Assembly: GCF_000203795.2 (NCBI RefSeq)
Contig: NW_006281099.1
Span: 2,235,774-2,299,773, forward strand
Direction of reading: 5' to 3'
Length of the DNA stretch: 64,000 nucleotides
Source: Batrachochytrium dendrobatidis JAM81
Taxonomy: Eukaryota > Chytridiomycota > Chytridiomycetes > Rhizophydiales
The position numbers and the translations under genes were made by a program. How positions within the stretch are numbered: position 1 is the stretch's first letter; each line of letters opens with the position of its first letter. Below, piece after piece: positions 1 to 12,286 of this stretch. Under the pieces are notes generated by a model. It was not told where the DNA came from. It ran no database searches and saw only the letters and a program-made list of their open reading frames with translations.

Positions 1-866
1 TTATATCAGAAATAATATTGTGATTGGAACTATTCACGGTTTGCACACCGCAGTTCCGACATTTCGACACATCTGACGTATTTACTGCATCGCATATTTC
101 ACACGTCCATTCGTTTGATGCAGCAGTGGATGTAGTTTTTGTTTGCGGAAAACTTGCACAGACCGCTTGGCTATTTGGTATAGGAGAGTTGGTATTGGGC
201 ACACCACACATGGCGCATTTGGCAGCATTGGCACCATTCATCTCATCACAGACTTCACACTTCCATTCTGGTAGAATTGATTCAGTAGATTGACTCGGAT
301 TATACACTAAATCTTGAGTGCTTTTTGAAAAGGAGATGAAAGTGGGGCTGGTGGAATGTAATGCTGAGATTTCAGAAGGAAGTAGATCCAGTATGATTTT
401 TGGCGAGGATCGTAAAAAGCCATTCTATCAAATTATCCACAGTAAAATAAGCATACGTTCTAGATACTACACACATTTTTATATTTCCACCTACTGAATA
501 ATCGATCTGCCTGATGTGTGCCAGATGCAGTTGAACTGCATGATGCCTGGTCTCGTTCACCCACATAATGCGATGCGAGGTAACATAAACTAGCCCCGAG
601 TTAAATTCTATTAGACGTTGATTGCTACATAGTCAAGTAAGCATTGATTAGTGAAATTAAATGTATTTCTCCTCCAAATAGTCTTTGTATAGCCAAGCGT
701 AATGCATGTTTGAGCATTCTCATCTAATCCCGACAAGATCCATTGAATAAAGCGGTGCTTACCCAAAGTAGAGACAAACATCTTTTGTAGTTATAAAAAT
801 AGTCTCGTTTTTTAATAAAACCGGACGCTGCGCAACAGACAGGTCGAGAGGTTCTAAGCATTCCAT
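1..866 (-). CDS. VPS36: Vps36-like ESCRT-II subunit (GLUE domain with NZF zinc fingers), 3' end off window
   Basis: ESCRT-II subunit that sorts ubiquitinated cargo on endosomes. I model exon 1 at 763-866 (start MECLEPLDLSVAQRP), exon 2 at 495-624 and exon 3 from 424 to the left edge; GT-AG phases agree. The first ~120 residues resemble a Vps36 GLUE domain: SGLVYVTSHRIMWVN is the PH-like strand pair and GFLRSSPKIILDLL the typical later strand. Two RanBP2/NZF-type zinc fingers follow (WKCEVC...CAMC and WTCEIC...CRNC), as in yeast Vps36, where NZF fingers are inserted in GLUE. The second half of the protein lies outside the window. It is divergent from the Rheb gene, with 143 bp between start codons. 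The family call rests on GLUE-like motifs plus the fingers; another NZF protein is the main alternative. Confidence 0.8.
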
Positions 867-1009
867 AAATAAGGAATATTTCTTGGATGCCAAAAGTGTA
901 TTAATCTGCTCAAATAGTAAAATATGTCAGGTGGATAATCACCTGATTATGTGTGCTGTTTTGAAGTGGTTTGAAGCTTTCGAATTCTTATTCACACGAA
1001 CCTCCAAGT

Positions 1010-2034
1010 ATGCCCAGCCCTCCAAAGGTAAAGTGGTGACATACTTTTGTAGTAAAGATTGCTATACCGGTTGTTGGTATTCGAATCAGTCTCACCTTTT
1101 GAATCATACTGGATATGGTTTTACATTGGCTTGATCATTGTATTACGGCAATAATTGAAAGTACACTTCAATGCGTTAATGTTCAGTCCTTCAACAATCA
1201 TGTGCGCAATATGCAAGCCCTTTGTTTCGTATTGGAGGCTGGCTTGAATGGATAGCATGTTGCAGTAGAGTTTTCTACAATTGATTGCTATTTATTTAAA
1301 ATGGGGCATGCATTTAGTCGATTTATTTGATAATTCTACCTTGTCCTCGTCAGTAGTAACTGCTTTATACTGGCTTATATAGTAGTTTCGACCCAATCAT
1401 TACTTTTCCCTTTATCAGATTGTATTTCTCTGATTTGCATCCTTGTTAATTTTGAGCTATTTTATGAAATCTTATATACACATCTGGATAGGTTCGAAGA
1501 GTAGCTGTTCTTGGTAGTCGAGCAGTTGGAAAGTCTTCATTGACGGTCCAGTTTGTAGAAAATCATTTTGCCGAGACATATTACCCTACTATTGAAAACA
1601 CATTTACAAAGATTGTCAAGTACAAGGGCGAGGAGTTTGCAGCAGAGATTATTGATACTGCAGGACAGGATGAGTTTTCAATTCTCAACTCCAAGCATGC
1701 AATTGGAATTCACGGATATGTGCTGGTATACTCGATTGCATCTCGACAAAGTTTTGAAATGTGCAAGATTGTCCGGGATAAAATTCTAAATTTCACTGGC
1801 ATTGATTGGGTGCCGATTGTGCTGGTGGCCAACAAGGTTGATTTGCATGCACAACGTCAAGTGACAACAGAAGAAGCTCGCGCATTGTCCACAGAGTGGA
1901 GTTGCGCATTCATTGAAACGTCAGCAAAACATAACCAAAACATTGTCAAGGTGTTTGATCTAATGCTGGCTGAAATTGAAAAAGTCAGGGGCGAAGGTGA
2001 ACCTGAGAAGAAGGCGGGGTGTATTATTTCATAA
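1010..2034 (+). CDS. RHEB: Rheb-like small GTPase
   Basis: Ras-superfamily GTPase, known as the direct activator of TORC1 on endolysosomal membranes. Exon 1 (1010-1027) encodes only MPSPPK; a 464-nt GT-AG intron follows; exon 2 (1492-2034) encodes the rest, 186 aa in total, the normal Rheb length. Visible motifs: P-loop GSRAVGKSS, switch I YYPTIENTFTK, switch II DTAGQDEFS, G4 NKVDL, G5 ETSAK, and a C-terminal CIIS CaaX box for farnesylation. The P-loop and the effector segment PTIENTF are the Rheb signature and separate it from Ras and Rap. The short exon 1 is inferred from splice phase and from the expected five to seven residues before the first beta strand; no other ATG fits as well. It may share a promoter with the divergent Vps36 gene. 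Confidence 0.9.
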
Positions 2035-2108
2035 ACTGCTTTATTACTGCTTGTATATACTACTACAATTTTATTTTGCATTGATATTGAAGCGTGTTGC
2101 GTTTTTTA

Positions 2109-2916
2109 GAGCCGTATTCACGTAAATGGAACACTAGCAGTGATTGTCTCTTGCTTGGAATAAACAATGGTTAAATATTCGTTGTGCTTTCCTACTATAC
2201 ATTGACTGCACTGTTTCTTCAGCGGATATGTCAATTCTTTCCCAATGTTTGGAATCGTACGCCGTACACATTCATTTTCATTGTACTAAAGCGGTCGTCT
2301 TTAACTGTAAGAATGGACAATACGGAGCTATGCAGCAAAACTCTATTTCGCGACATTGCTGTTTGTTGGACGGTTGGAGATCATGCCAAATCACTGAATC
2401 TGTAGTCTTGTAAAATGGTATATTGTTGAAAGTCAAATTGAGTATTAGCAAATGTATTTTCAGTGATATCCACAAATATTGGAATATCAAAATAGTATGA
2501 CTTTCTTGATCAGCCGCTAAATACAATGGCTATCATACGATGCACATAAACTATAGGGTTGAACTAGAACTGTCCATTTGTTCCTGTTTGACGGTCGTAC
2601 ATTGTACATTTACCAAACGTGAAATCAAACCCATTGTAATCTAAATATTAGGTTCGACTGTTTTGATATTCCCAATCAAACTCAAGCTTCACTTTGTTGT
2701 ATCCAAAATCAAATACTCTTGCGATTCAGTTCAAGGAACAAAGATTGCAGTTCCAGGAATGCAACTGTAAATGCCAATCACCAGGAGAGTAAACAGTCAA
2801 CTAAATATATCAAAAACAGTGTTATCCAGTGAATTGACACCAATCAAACATGAGATTAGCTGTTTATTATACACCGACACCCCATTTAGCAACCCATTTA
2901 CGTGAATACAGCTGTA
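2109..2916. mobile_element. TIR element, long copy A
   Basis: The left end (gccgtattcacgtaaatgg) and right end (tttacgtgaatacagctgta) are inverted copies of the family terminus. The interior from about 2180 to 2780 is almost identical to the long copy at 22969-23926, in the same orientation. Short open frames inside are shared by both copies but show no known protein. It occupies most of the interval between Rheb and the cyclin gene. Confidence 0.8.
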
Positions 2917-3040
2917 AATTTTTTGGTGTGAATACTTTATTTCAAAAGAAATGCATGATTATTGGCAGTTGCATCTCTATGCCCTTTAAACAAAAGGTTT
3001 TGAGTCATAGAAAACGTCTATATATTTTTCTAATCAGTTT

Positions 3041-5658
3041 TTAGGAGAAACTTTGCTGTATCCAGTCGGCTGTTTTTAAAAAAGAGGTACTTTTTTCACC
3101 CTGAATATTTTGGTAAAGCGTATTTGTATTTGTCGGCTGATGCAAAGAGTCCTGAGAGGGACCATTATGTGTGTAGACGTATGGTTGAGAAAGTCGTGAC
3201 TGATACTGTTTAGGTTGATAGGAATTAGAGACTTGGGAGTCAAAAGATGTGAATGGTGCAGTCTCATTTCCAAACTGAGTATTAGAAAACTGGTATGAAC
3301 AATCATAATGTTGATTTTCAGGTAGCAGTGGTTGAACGTTGGGTATACATCTAGAGGCTGGGTTGAACTGGTTATAAGCTGGGTAACTATTAGTGACTGA
3401 ATGTGTCACTGATCTTGAGGAGATTTGCCGAGATTTAATTGTTTGTGCAGCTGCATTGACTGGGTGTGCTAATCTATGCTGGATGGCAGTTTTATCTTGA
3501 GCGCTATAGTAATTGTTGTGCGACTGTTGTGGTTGAATACTTGGCTCAACTTTAATACTTTCGATATTTACTGGTTGCAATTTGTTTACATGGCTATTAC
3601 TGGTTTGTCTGTTCCAACTTAGTTCTTGTGGGCATTTTACTGGCTCACTTGCTCTACTGCTTGATGTAGGAAAGTGTATTTCCAATGTCTTGTTTTGCTG
3701 TTTATACAATGGAACGCGTTTTTGTGCAAACTCGGTAACCGGCAGCGATGTGGGCTTATTTATAGCATATCTTACTGGAGGAATGTATTTGGCAGATGAT
3801 GACGGAATATATGTAGTAGATGCTCTGGCAGGGTCACGGAATTTGCAAGCATCATGGAAAGATCCTGTAGAAGGCTTTTGCAATGAACTCTGATCGGCAG
3901 CTACATTATCAGTACCTTCACAAACATTGGAAGATGGCGCGGAAATGCCTGCGGGAGATATATCCCTGTATTCAGAAACATGCGTTCCTGGAAGTAAACG
4001 TGAAACTGGAGAGGGTAGTAATGACTGCACAGTAGGTAAGGTTGAAGGAAGAGCTACACATGAAGCATGCTTTGATTGCTCCATTCCTGTTTCCAATCTG
4101 GTATAAAACGCATTCCACATTTCCAAAGACACATACATATTATAGTCAAGAAAGTAGAGCATTTCCATTTCCATGTGATTGACTTGCTCCAGAGAAAAGA
4201 TACCCGAAGAAACTGTTGCCCATGCAGTATTGTCAAAAGTGTCATCGTATAGAAATTTTGCAGCTAGCATAATTGCAGAAAGTATCAGTCGATGAGCAGA
4301 GCCAGGTGATCCTTTGCATTTTGGATGGCAGGTTTTAAGGCGCTCAAGATACAAAAAGGCAGTCACAAGAGTGCTACTACTGAGACGGGTGCGGCTTATT
4401 ATTACTTTAATGAACTGATCTAGCTCCACGTTTGAGTTTTGAGGAAGTGTCATGCCGCATCCAAAAAGTTTATCTATAAAAGTGCTTGCATATTCTATAA
4501 TCAAGCAATATGTGTGTTAAATTATTGATTGAGTAAATTTACCAGAGATATCCGACAATATGCTCACAATTATATCAAATAAACTGTCTTACGAATTAAT
4601 TTGGCTCGACGACACAATGTCTTTGGGATGACAGTATTTTGAATATCTGGCGATTCGCTTAGAAACCTGATTTCATTGGGCCTAGTCGAGCAAATAGGTA
4701 CCCAGCTTGACTGAACTGCATCTGGTTGAGGATCTACATGTGAATACTTGTACTCTAAAGCATCTGCTACACTAACGATTGTCAGACTAGTCGAGTCAGT
4801 ATTCATTTTTATCGCTTCATTTTGCCAGCTCTGTTTACGAGAATTTTCAGCAGGGTTATCGTATGCAACGCTATAGTCATGGTTTAGTTTTTGAATAGAC
4901 TCTGACGAAAAAGACGGTCGGGCTTCATTTAGCCATACAGCGGTAGATGCCGAGTTTAATTTTTCACAGGCAGATGATTCTAGAAAAATGCATTGAATTC
5001 ATGGTATCATTGAATTAGGAAAAGTTTGGTATCCAATGTACAGCTTTACAACAAAAGATGGCTTATTACCTAATACATCATGCTCAAGGTAACATCCATG
5101 ACCAGTCTTGTATGCAGGGTTTCGATGTGCAGAACCATAGTTTATGGTGTTATCTCCATGAGAGAAATGAGTAGCAGCTGGAGCAATGGCAAATGGGATG
5201 TTTTCATATAAATCTTTCGACTCGAGTACGAGGTTCGAGTCTATTTGATTCTGACAATTCACTGGCACCCCCATCTGAGCATGCTCCGAGAGAGATACCA
5301 TGTGTTGCTGCTGCAACCGAGTATACTGTCCATGCTGCTGATACTGCAAACAGTGGTCTGATATCTTTCTGTTAGTACCAAGCTTTGAAATTGACTGGCT
5401 TTGAGATATGGGAGCTTGTAATGAATTCTGAAATGGCTGTGCATTAGAGCTTATTATTCGCGACGTTGGTGCTGATACTGTAGATTTTGGGGAACTCTTT
5501 AATCCATATATAGCTTTAGGCATGGAGGACGGTAAGTGAGAGTTGTATAGTGGTAAGCTACTTGTCCAAGACTGATCCGATATTTTGAATTGCTGTTCTC
5601 TCTCAACTTTTTGCTGCTCCGATGACAATGCGTTGCATCGTTTGTCTATATCATCCAT
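3041..5658 (-). CDS. Pcl-type (Pho85-like) cyclin with long disordered tails
   Basis: Predicted regulatory cyclin for a Pho85/CDK5-like kinase. Three exons: 5070-5658, 4593-4979 and 3041-4494, giving 809 aa with consistent phases. The cyclin box starts near residue 327 (YASTFIDKLFGCG) and contains SRTRLSSSTLVTAFLYLERL, HRLILSAIMLAAKFLYDD and LEQVNHMEMEMLYFLDYNMYV, the pattern of PCL1/PCL2/PCL9 and of the cyclin-Y-like fold. About 320 N-terminal and 360 C-terminal residues are rich in Ser, Gln, Asn and Pro and look disordered. The cyclin box sits in the last exon. The protein is much longer than yeast Pcl1 (about 280 aa), so the tails may carry docking or degradation signals. The start MDDIDKRCNALSSEQQ is the first ATG of the open frame. 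No specific yeast orthologue can be named. Confidence 0.8.
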
Positions 5659-5974
5659 AGCGAATCTAAACGTGTCCTGCTACTTGGTGTTTATACGGAT
5701 ACGATTGGTATTTATGTTAGGGTTTGGTTCGAATGTTCAGTCTAGATAAACCCTAGGGGGCTACATGGGTTGAATATATGGAGGGTTGCTGCGACGCGTT
5801 CAAAACTGACTTTGATAAGGCGCGTCTGGTGTTTGTTATCACAACTAAAGCACGCGTCGGGCTCAATTGGAAGCCAAACAGAAACGTTGAGCGATAGTTT
5901 AAACATGTAAACGAGTAGTTTTTCAATTGTTATGATTATCTTAGTGTGAAGACTAGATGTAGTCGGGGTATTTA

Positions 5975-6955
5975 TTATAAACCACAAATAAGCTTTAAAT
6001 AATTATGAATGCTCTCTGCAGATGTATCCTTCATCAAGGCATTGTGAGTCACTGACAAATAACTGTTTGAAAATTCGGAAGCAATCTTGGCATCTGCCTC
6101 TGTTATATCCTCACAAAAGCATACGTCCAATGAAAGAACTGGCAAAATTGAAGCATGGTTTGGGCATGACTGGCTCATTGAGAGTGTCAGTAAATGTTGT
6201 GCCCGAAGCCTGGCAAATTCAATCAAAGTTTTGCCAGATATCAAAATATTTCGAGAGGCATTCATTTTTGAAAGATGCTGTGAATGACTAGCAATCCCTT
6301 TGGAGGATGCCAGAAGAATACTCCAATCGATCCAATGGCAGCTTTCTAGAGAGAGGTTTGCCAAAGGGTGCTGACAATGAGAAAGCAGGTGAACAATAGA
6401 GTGAGTTGTAGCGCATCGTGTATTTGACAAGTCGAGGTTTTCAAGAAACTTTAGCTCTGTTGATACTATATAGACAGTTTTAGGCGAGAGACCATGGCAT
6501 TTACTAAGATTAAGAGACCGAATGATTTTGCAGTTTGATGCCAAGGCTTTAATGCACTTGTCTGTGATACCATTATTTCCTGAAAGATCAACATACAGGA
6601 GATTTGGCACAAACGACCACGCCATTGTACGGTCGACAATGTCATGGAATGGTGCCGAGGTGAACGCTTGTATATAATGTAAATACGGCGCAAACTTTTC
6701 TAATGTGGACTGGTCTATGTAATAGCACGGCCGTTTAGTGTGTTGGTTATTTCGTATACTTGAATTTCTGAATGCAATTATTGGCGATGGCTGCAGCAGA
6801 TTATCTCCTACCACCAAAATAGAAGACATCCAGACATGGTATGATAGGGAAAGGTACCGCAGACCCCTGCAGACATTTGACAAGATAAGTATGTCTCCAA
6901 CTGTTAGACATTTAAAAATCTGACCCTGAATCTCTAAAGGAAGGCTGATGAACAT
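5975..6955 (-). CDS. F-box protein with leucine-rich repeats
   Basis: Single-exon gene of 326 aa. The N-terminus (SLPLEIQGQIFKCLTVGDIL, then LSNVCRGLRYLSLS) is an F-box, the Skp1-binding motif of SCF ubiquitin ligases. From about residue 115 come leucine-rich repeats of the AMN1/FBXL type: LLYVDLSGNNGITDKCIKAL, IRSLNLSKCHGLSPKTV, LENLDLSNTRCATTHSIV, LANLSLESCHWI. A substrate-recognition role is inferred. The substrate cannot be deduced. It is divergent from the GNAT gene with 143 bp between the start codons, so a shared promoter is likely. Confidence 0.82.
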   Translation of the reverse strand: MFISLPLEIQGQIFKCLTVGDILILSNVCRGLRYLSLSYHVWMSSILVVGDNLLQPSPIIAFRNSSIRNNQHTKRPCYYIDQSTLEKFAPYLHYIQAFTSAPFHDIVDRTMAWSFVPNLLYVDLSGNNGITDKCIKALASNCKIIRSLNLSKCHGLSPKTVYIVSTELKFLENLDLSNTRCATTHSIVHLLSHCQHPLANLSLESCHWIDWSILLASSKGIASHSQHLSKMNASRNILISGKTLIEFARLRAQHLLTLSMSQSCPNHASILPVLSLDVCFCEDITEADAKIASEFSNSYLSVTHNALMKDTSAESIHNYLKLICGL

Positions 6956-7098
6956 GCAAGGCTTGTAATAGTAATTATTTTATTGGGAAAGTGTTGAACG
7001 TGTCACTTGAAAGCTTAAACCAAGCAAAGTCCAAGGATTATCAAATGAGTCCATTGACAATCATCCACATACTATAGTGGTTCAACAGGGTACTGATA

Positions 7099-9365
7099 AT
7101 GCCAGTCTTTGTAGTTTCATGCCAAATGAGCGACCAGTGCCAAGAACATAAGCCAACAGCCTTAAAGAACGTCCACGATCAACTTGTTCCTACTTTGGCG
7201 AATTTCAAGCTTTTGGATTTGAGTTCGAAAACTAAGCAAACGCAGAATATGGGATTGTTAACAACACTCCAGGCATTAGTATACAGACACTTGCCAGAAA
7301 CATGGACTACCTCGACCAATGTCACTTTAAAGCATAAATCACATCTTGATTCGTGTGATAAAGTAGTGCCAGAATCTTCCAATCCATCTAATGCTGCAAC
7401 ACTGTTGGACACAGCTGTTGGTCGCATACCCACATGGTCTTGGTCAACGACCAAGTCGCTAGTTCCAAATGGTGCCATTCAAAAAGATGGCTTTTCCGAT
7501 ACGAGCCATCATAGCACTGGACATCACTATGGCAATGATGCATTACCGTCGATAAATACACCTGAATCTGAATCAACCTCTTCATTGCCTAATACAATGC
7601 TGGAATCTAATCACTACGAACAGGACAAGATTTCCAACCAACTTGATACAGGCCATCAGGACCATTTTCAATCCAACAGGAATTATCAGTGCCCAAAAAC
7701 ACTTTCAACTCATAACCCTCATCAGCATTATTCCTCATTTCAGCAACATCGAGAATCTGCATGGTCATCTCCGTTTGCATTTGCTTATCAGCTGGCATGT
7801 GGCTGGTTCATTACAGTCGCAGTTGCTTCTACTCTTATCTCTTTACCAATCTCTGCTGTCAGTCTTCCTTTCTTCCTATTTTTTGGTCTTTCAACAGCCG
7901 TTATTGCCGTCATTATATCCTTGATTGTGCGTTTATGGGTCCGGTTTTTGATAGACTCTTTACAAGCTATTCGAAACTTATTGTTCTCACCAAATAGTCT
8001 TCTTTCATATGCATCTGATGCGTTTAATCGAGCGTTTAGTAAATTGATGAACTTTCCACAAACATTTAGCCCATTAAGCTTGACGAATGTGCCTGCCAAG
8101 AATGGTGTATATCAACAGCAGTCTCTGAGATCTGATGAGCAATCGATATATCCGTCAAACCGTTCAAGATTGAATCACTCTTCATCTATATTATCAGAGC
8201 GCGCCAGCCAATGTTCTTTAGATGGTTTGTTTCTTTGTATTTGAGATGCACTTCAAAAAGTATAGCGTGCTAATCCACTTTTTGAAGATACTTTGTTTCA
8301 AGAATCGTACGGAAAACAGATTGAGCCTACGTTTTTAGCTCCCGATCTTTTGACTAGAAATCTACATACACTATCGTCCAATCCTAACCTTGTGTCTATT
8401 GAATCGAATGGCAGCGGTTATGGTGAGTCAAATACGCACAACGAAAACAAGAATTATTGGGATTCTGCACATGGAAATCAAAGTGAACACAGTCTGATTG
8501 CAAGCGACATCAGCAAAGACCATATACATGGCCGTGTTGATGCTAAAGATCTAATTGATGGTTTTTATGATGCTAAATTGAACGACAAATCTGAATCAAC
8601 ACCACAATTCCCAGTTGATAGAGTTCGTCCTCTGCTTGGAAATATCACAGTGCGGCTGTTGACTGAAGATGACAAAGATCGCATAGAATTGTGTCGCTTG
8701 CTATACTCTGTAACAACCAATGTCCCAGTTGATGATTTATTTCTCACAGTAGGGAACACCCCAGATGGAAACACGCACAGTATCCTTAGTATTTGGAATG
8801 AGGATATCCCAGATGATGAATGCACTGACCAGCTCTCTTTATATAATTTAATTGGATTTGCAGATGCAAGTATTTATCGAGTTTAAATGGACTATTTAAC
8901 TGTAATGATTAATGTCTAACCAGCTTTTTATTACATCTGTAATACTTTATACCAATGCAGTATTTTTCAAGATCGCATGATGATGTTGCTTTGAGCATAT
9001 CTATTGATCGACTAATCATTTCCAACACATATACCGACATGGGATTTAGTAAGCGTCTTTTAAGAAAGCTACAATACACTCCTTGCATTCATACTATTCA
9101 TGTGTGGAGTCTGTGGCATACCGTGGAATTTTACAAGGGGCTAGGGTTTATTAACGTATATGAGGAATGCCTTCCAGAGCAGCCAATTGAATTATCGCAC
9201 CAACATAGACTAACTCGAAAACGTAGCAAGCTTCGACGTGTCGAGGGAAAATGGGGCCCGCTGCTTTGCTGGAAAAAGCATGATCCAACCTTGAATCAGC
9301 CAGGACTACATTCGTTTAATAGTATGGTTAGTTTGGCAGGCGGAGTCGGCGCAAAATCTGACTAG
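7099..9365 (+). CDS. Membrane-associated protein with C-terminal GNAT acetyltransferase domain
   Basis: Three exons, 7099-8224, 8288-8880 and 8961-9365, give 707 aa. The first intron has a clear branch site (gctaatcc). Residues ~1-215 are low complexity. Residues ~225-300 hold a long hydrophobic stretch (ACGWFITVAVASTLISLPIS..., then FFGLSTAVIAVIISLIVRLW) consistent with two or more membrane passes or a hairpin. The last ~200 residues carry a GNAT-like fold: VRLLTEDDKDRIELCRLL, YNLIGFADASIY, IDRLIISNTYTDMGFSKRLL (acetyl-CoA-binding region) and the signature TVEFYKGLGFINVYEE. It therefore probably acetylates an amine substrate at a membrane. The substrate is unknown. The classical Q/RxxGxG/A loop is weak (TDMGFSKRLL), so activity is uncertain. 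Two adjacent genes are an alternative, but splice phases support one. Confidence 0.72.
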
Positions 9366-9531
9366 GGCTGATAAATCTCAAAATTTCATGGGCATGATAC
9401 AACTCAATACATGTGTTATTATTTTATTACTTGTTATTCATTACTTTTATATTGGGTAGCAGATCAGAGTTGAAAGATTATTGTATTAATTAAGAGTTTT
9501 ATTTTTACGAACAGTGATGTATCGAGAAACA

Positions 9532-12110
9532 TCATACTTTGATAAAAAATTTGCGGTTTCCAACAGTCATTTTGATGGACATGAGTAGCATAGAGCCTAC
9601 AGCAAAACACAAGCCAGCAAAGAGAATGGATGGAAGGTAGTTGACGCTAACAGCTCCGTCAGGAAGAGTTACCGTAAAATGATCAATCATGGCACCTGCA
9701 ATAGGAGTGCCAAACAAGTCACCAAATAAATAACCCTGTAAACACGAGCATTTTGAAACATTTAATATAATTAGTCAAGATCAATCTACCGAGTGGTTTG
9801 TTATTAATATGTTTCAGTATTTTGTCAAAACAAATCACTTGCATTAAAGATCATGCCTGTAACTGTAGCAATGTTTCCGTTGGCACCAAATAACTGTGCC
9901 GTTACTATGATTTTAGCAATGTATCAGATGACATTTTCAAGTAATTAATCAGCATGATTCTGCAAAAAACAAGCATGTCTACAAAACTAAAACTAACCAG
10001 TAGATGTAAGGCAAACAAATCCGCCAATAAAGTATCCGTAAATAAGAACAAAAGCCAAAATTCCATTAAAGCTGATTGCAAATGGCCATACTAGCAGAAT
10101 TCCAAGAGTAGCCGAAATCAAGCATCCTGTAAGTGTATTAATATGTCCAAGATGATCAGACGCGAATCCAAGCGTAACCCGACCGAGTCCCGATGCACCA
10201 CTAAGAATACCAACAAGAAGAGCACCTTGCTCTATCGTCATCCCATATTTAAGCGCATATGCTAATATTTACATCAAGTCAAACCACAGTATGAGTAATG
10301 ATAAGTGATTTGATGTATCAAATAGCCAAGTTCTATAGATACTGATCAATCCAATAGTATCGCTAAAGACATGACTTACTCGGAATATAGAAAAATGGCA
10401 CAAAGTATGCAAACGAGTATATCACAGCAACAGCATAAAGCTTTTGAAAAATAGGATTTTTAAAGTTGGAAAAGTGCATTTCCTTTCGAATTTTGCGAAA
10501 CGTTCTTACTTTTAAAAACATTGCGCTAATAGCTATTATGGATCCACCAAAAATACCAATAATCCGCAACGTCCATCTCCAGCCAACATGTGAAATCAAA
10601 TAACGCAGCACTGGGCCAAGAATTAACCCGCCAATCCCAGATCCAGAAACTGCAATACCAGTAGCAAGACCACGTCGTTTAACAAACCAGTCGGGAAGAA
10701 TACTGATTCCAGGAATATGCGCCAATGATGTACCAACGCCAAATAAAAACCCTTGAGTAATGATCATTTGCCAAACTGCGGTTGAGAATGATGCGATCAC
10801 CATGGATACAAGAATAAATAGTGCACCAACGAGACATACAACACATGGACCATACTGATCCACGAGTCTACCAGCGAGAATGGAAAAAAGCGGAAGGCCA
10901 GCATTTGCAAGAGATCCAATAAATGCAATAGCAAGACTAGAGGTGCCTGTGTGAATGAATTTGATTAGCAATCATTGAGTCTAATGTCAGGCATATATCA
11001 ATCAAAAGACTGAGGCGCTGTTTAAAAGTCAGATATGCTTTTACCGCCGTATTCACGTAAGATACAACATTGAATAGGTACTCCCAAATACATAACAGTC
11101 AATTCCCACTGAATTTACTATAAAGCATCGTGATGTGAACTGTTTGGCAGGTTGATTGACATTTATCATGGTGATTGGCGTGGAAACAGTTGTATTCCCG
11201 AGATGTGATTTTGCTTGCTTGAATTAGAATGCAAGCGTATCTGAAATCAAGATACAAATACGAATTTTGTTGACAACAGTCAAATCCAATATACAGACTT
11301 GAATGAATCCGAGTTTAAACTTGGTGGTCATACAATGCATGACCATATCAAATGAGGAGAAAGGGATAATCGGTTCAAAATCATAGTTTGATTGTGTGCA
11401 TCATATGATGACCGTTGTTTACAAAAAGGAGAATTGAGAATGTCTAAAGTCAGCTGGTAGTAGAAAAGTGCAACACATATTTAACCGTTGCCTATTCCAA
11501 AGCAAATAGAGCTACTGCAAGATAAGTACACAAGTTACATTTACGTGAATACAGCTGTAGTAAAGCTGATTGGCTTTACAAGTCAGCTTTGAAGGAATTC
11601 GGATTATACATTGCAGGTTTAGAAAGATCCATACAATAGACCCGCAATTCATTTGGTGATAATAGCGGATTGTTGACAATCGGGTTGACGAATATCACGA
11701 ATAAAAAACGAACCTTCAAATTCGGGCAACTCCTTATACGCTTGTTGAAAGACACCGTATGATGCAGGTAGAGCAATAGAAAACACATTGATCATAAACC
11801 CAGCGACAACGATTATCCATCCATAGGCACTATCTGCTTCGGCGTTGACTATTGTATCGTCTTTCAAACTGAGCTGCTCATCCACTATATGCTGTAGGTC
11901 AAGTTCTGAACTATATCGTCGATTCGGTTCCTCATCTGTCGTGTTATTAATTTTTGTTACTTGGCAAATATCTTCAAGCTCAACGTTTTCAAGCGTTGAC
12001 TTGATACTTTCCAATTCAATATGAGTAAGTTGAGCACTTGCACAGGGGTTGGTATCTACGGGCTGCCATGCAGAACCATCTGCACTTGTGGTGTTTGAGC
12101 CATCTGGCAT
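9532..12110 (-). CDS. Monocarboxylate transporter-like MFS protein 1 (MCT1)
   Basis: SLC16/Mch-like major facilitator protein, 497 aa, expected in plasma or organelle membrane. Exons: 11714-12110, 10380-10946, 9998-10261, 9843-9904 and 9532-9735. The acidic N-terminal tail (~110 aa) leads into the SLC16 motif DSAYGWIIVVAGF and PASYGVFQQAYKE. TM segments follow, including GRLVDQYGP (loop 2-3), GFLFGVGTSLAHIPG, RRGLATGIAVSGSGIGG and GWRWTLRIIG. Intron 1 (10947-11713) is unusually long because it contains a TIR element. Intron 4 begins with GCAAGT and is a GC-AG intron; only this donor restores the frame (GMIFN then GYLFGDLFG). It is the most divergent minus-strand member of the array. The substrate is unknown; fungal relatives include Mch5 (riboflavin) and carboxylate carriers. 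Confidence 0.85.
11044..11559. mobile_element. TIR element in intron 1 of the MCT1 gene
   Basis: The left end taccgccgtattcacgt and right end ttacgtgaatacagctgta form the terminal inverted repeat. The interior, including catctcgggaatac-type sequence read on the other strand, matches the copies at 12287-12787 and 14922-15407. It lies wholly within the intron between the first two coding exons of MCT1. Confidence 0.8.
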
Positions 12111-12286
12111 TATGTATAGTCTGGTATGCGAACCAGTTGTAAGTTGAAGTCTAGAAAAATATCAGCAATTGACAATGATGACCAGTTGAAAAGTCGGAAC
12201 AATGAGTCGAAAATATGCCGAGTACGGGTCAAATAGATGATTGAATTAGAGCAATCAGGTGCTGAATTGGAAATTTAGTATTTATC

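Noticed and set aside
24..293. 89-codon plus-strand frame at the left edge
   Set aside because: The opposite strand encodes two clear NZF zinc fingers, so this is a shadow.
883..1134. 83-codon plus-strand frame before Rheb
   Set aside because: It merely overlaps the tiny first Rheb exon (1010-1027) and runs into the intron; there is no domain and no better start.
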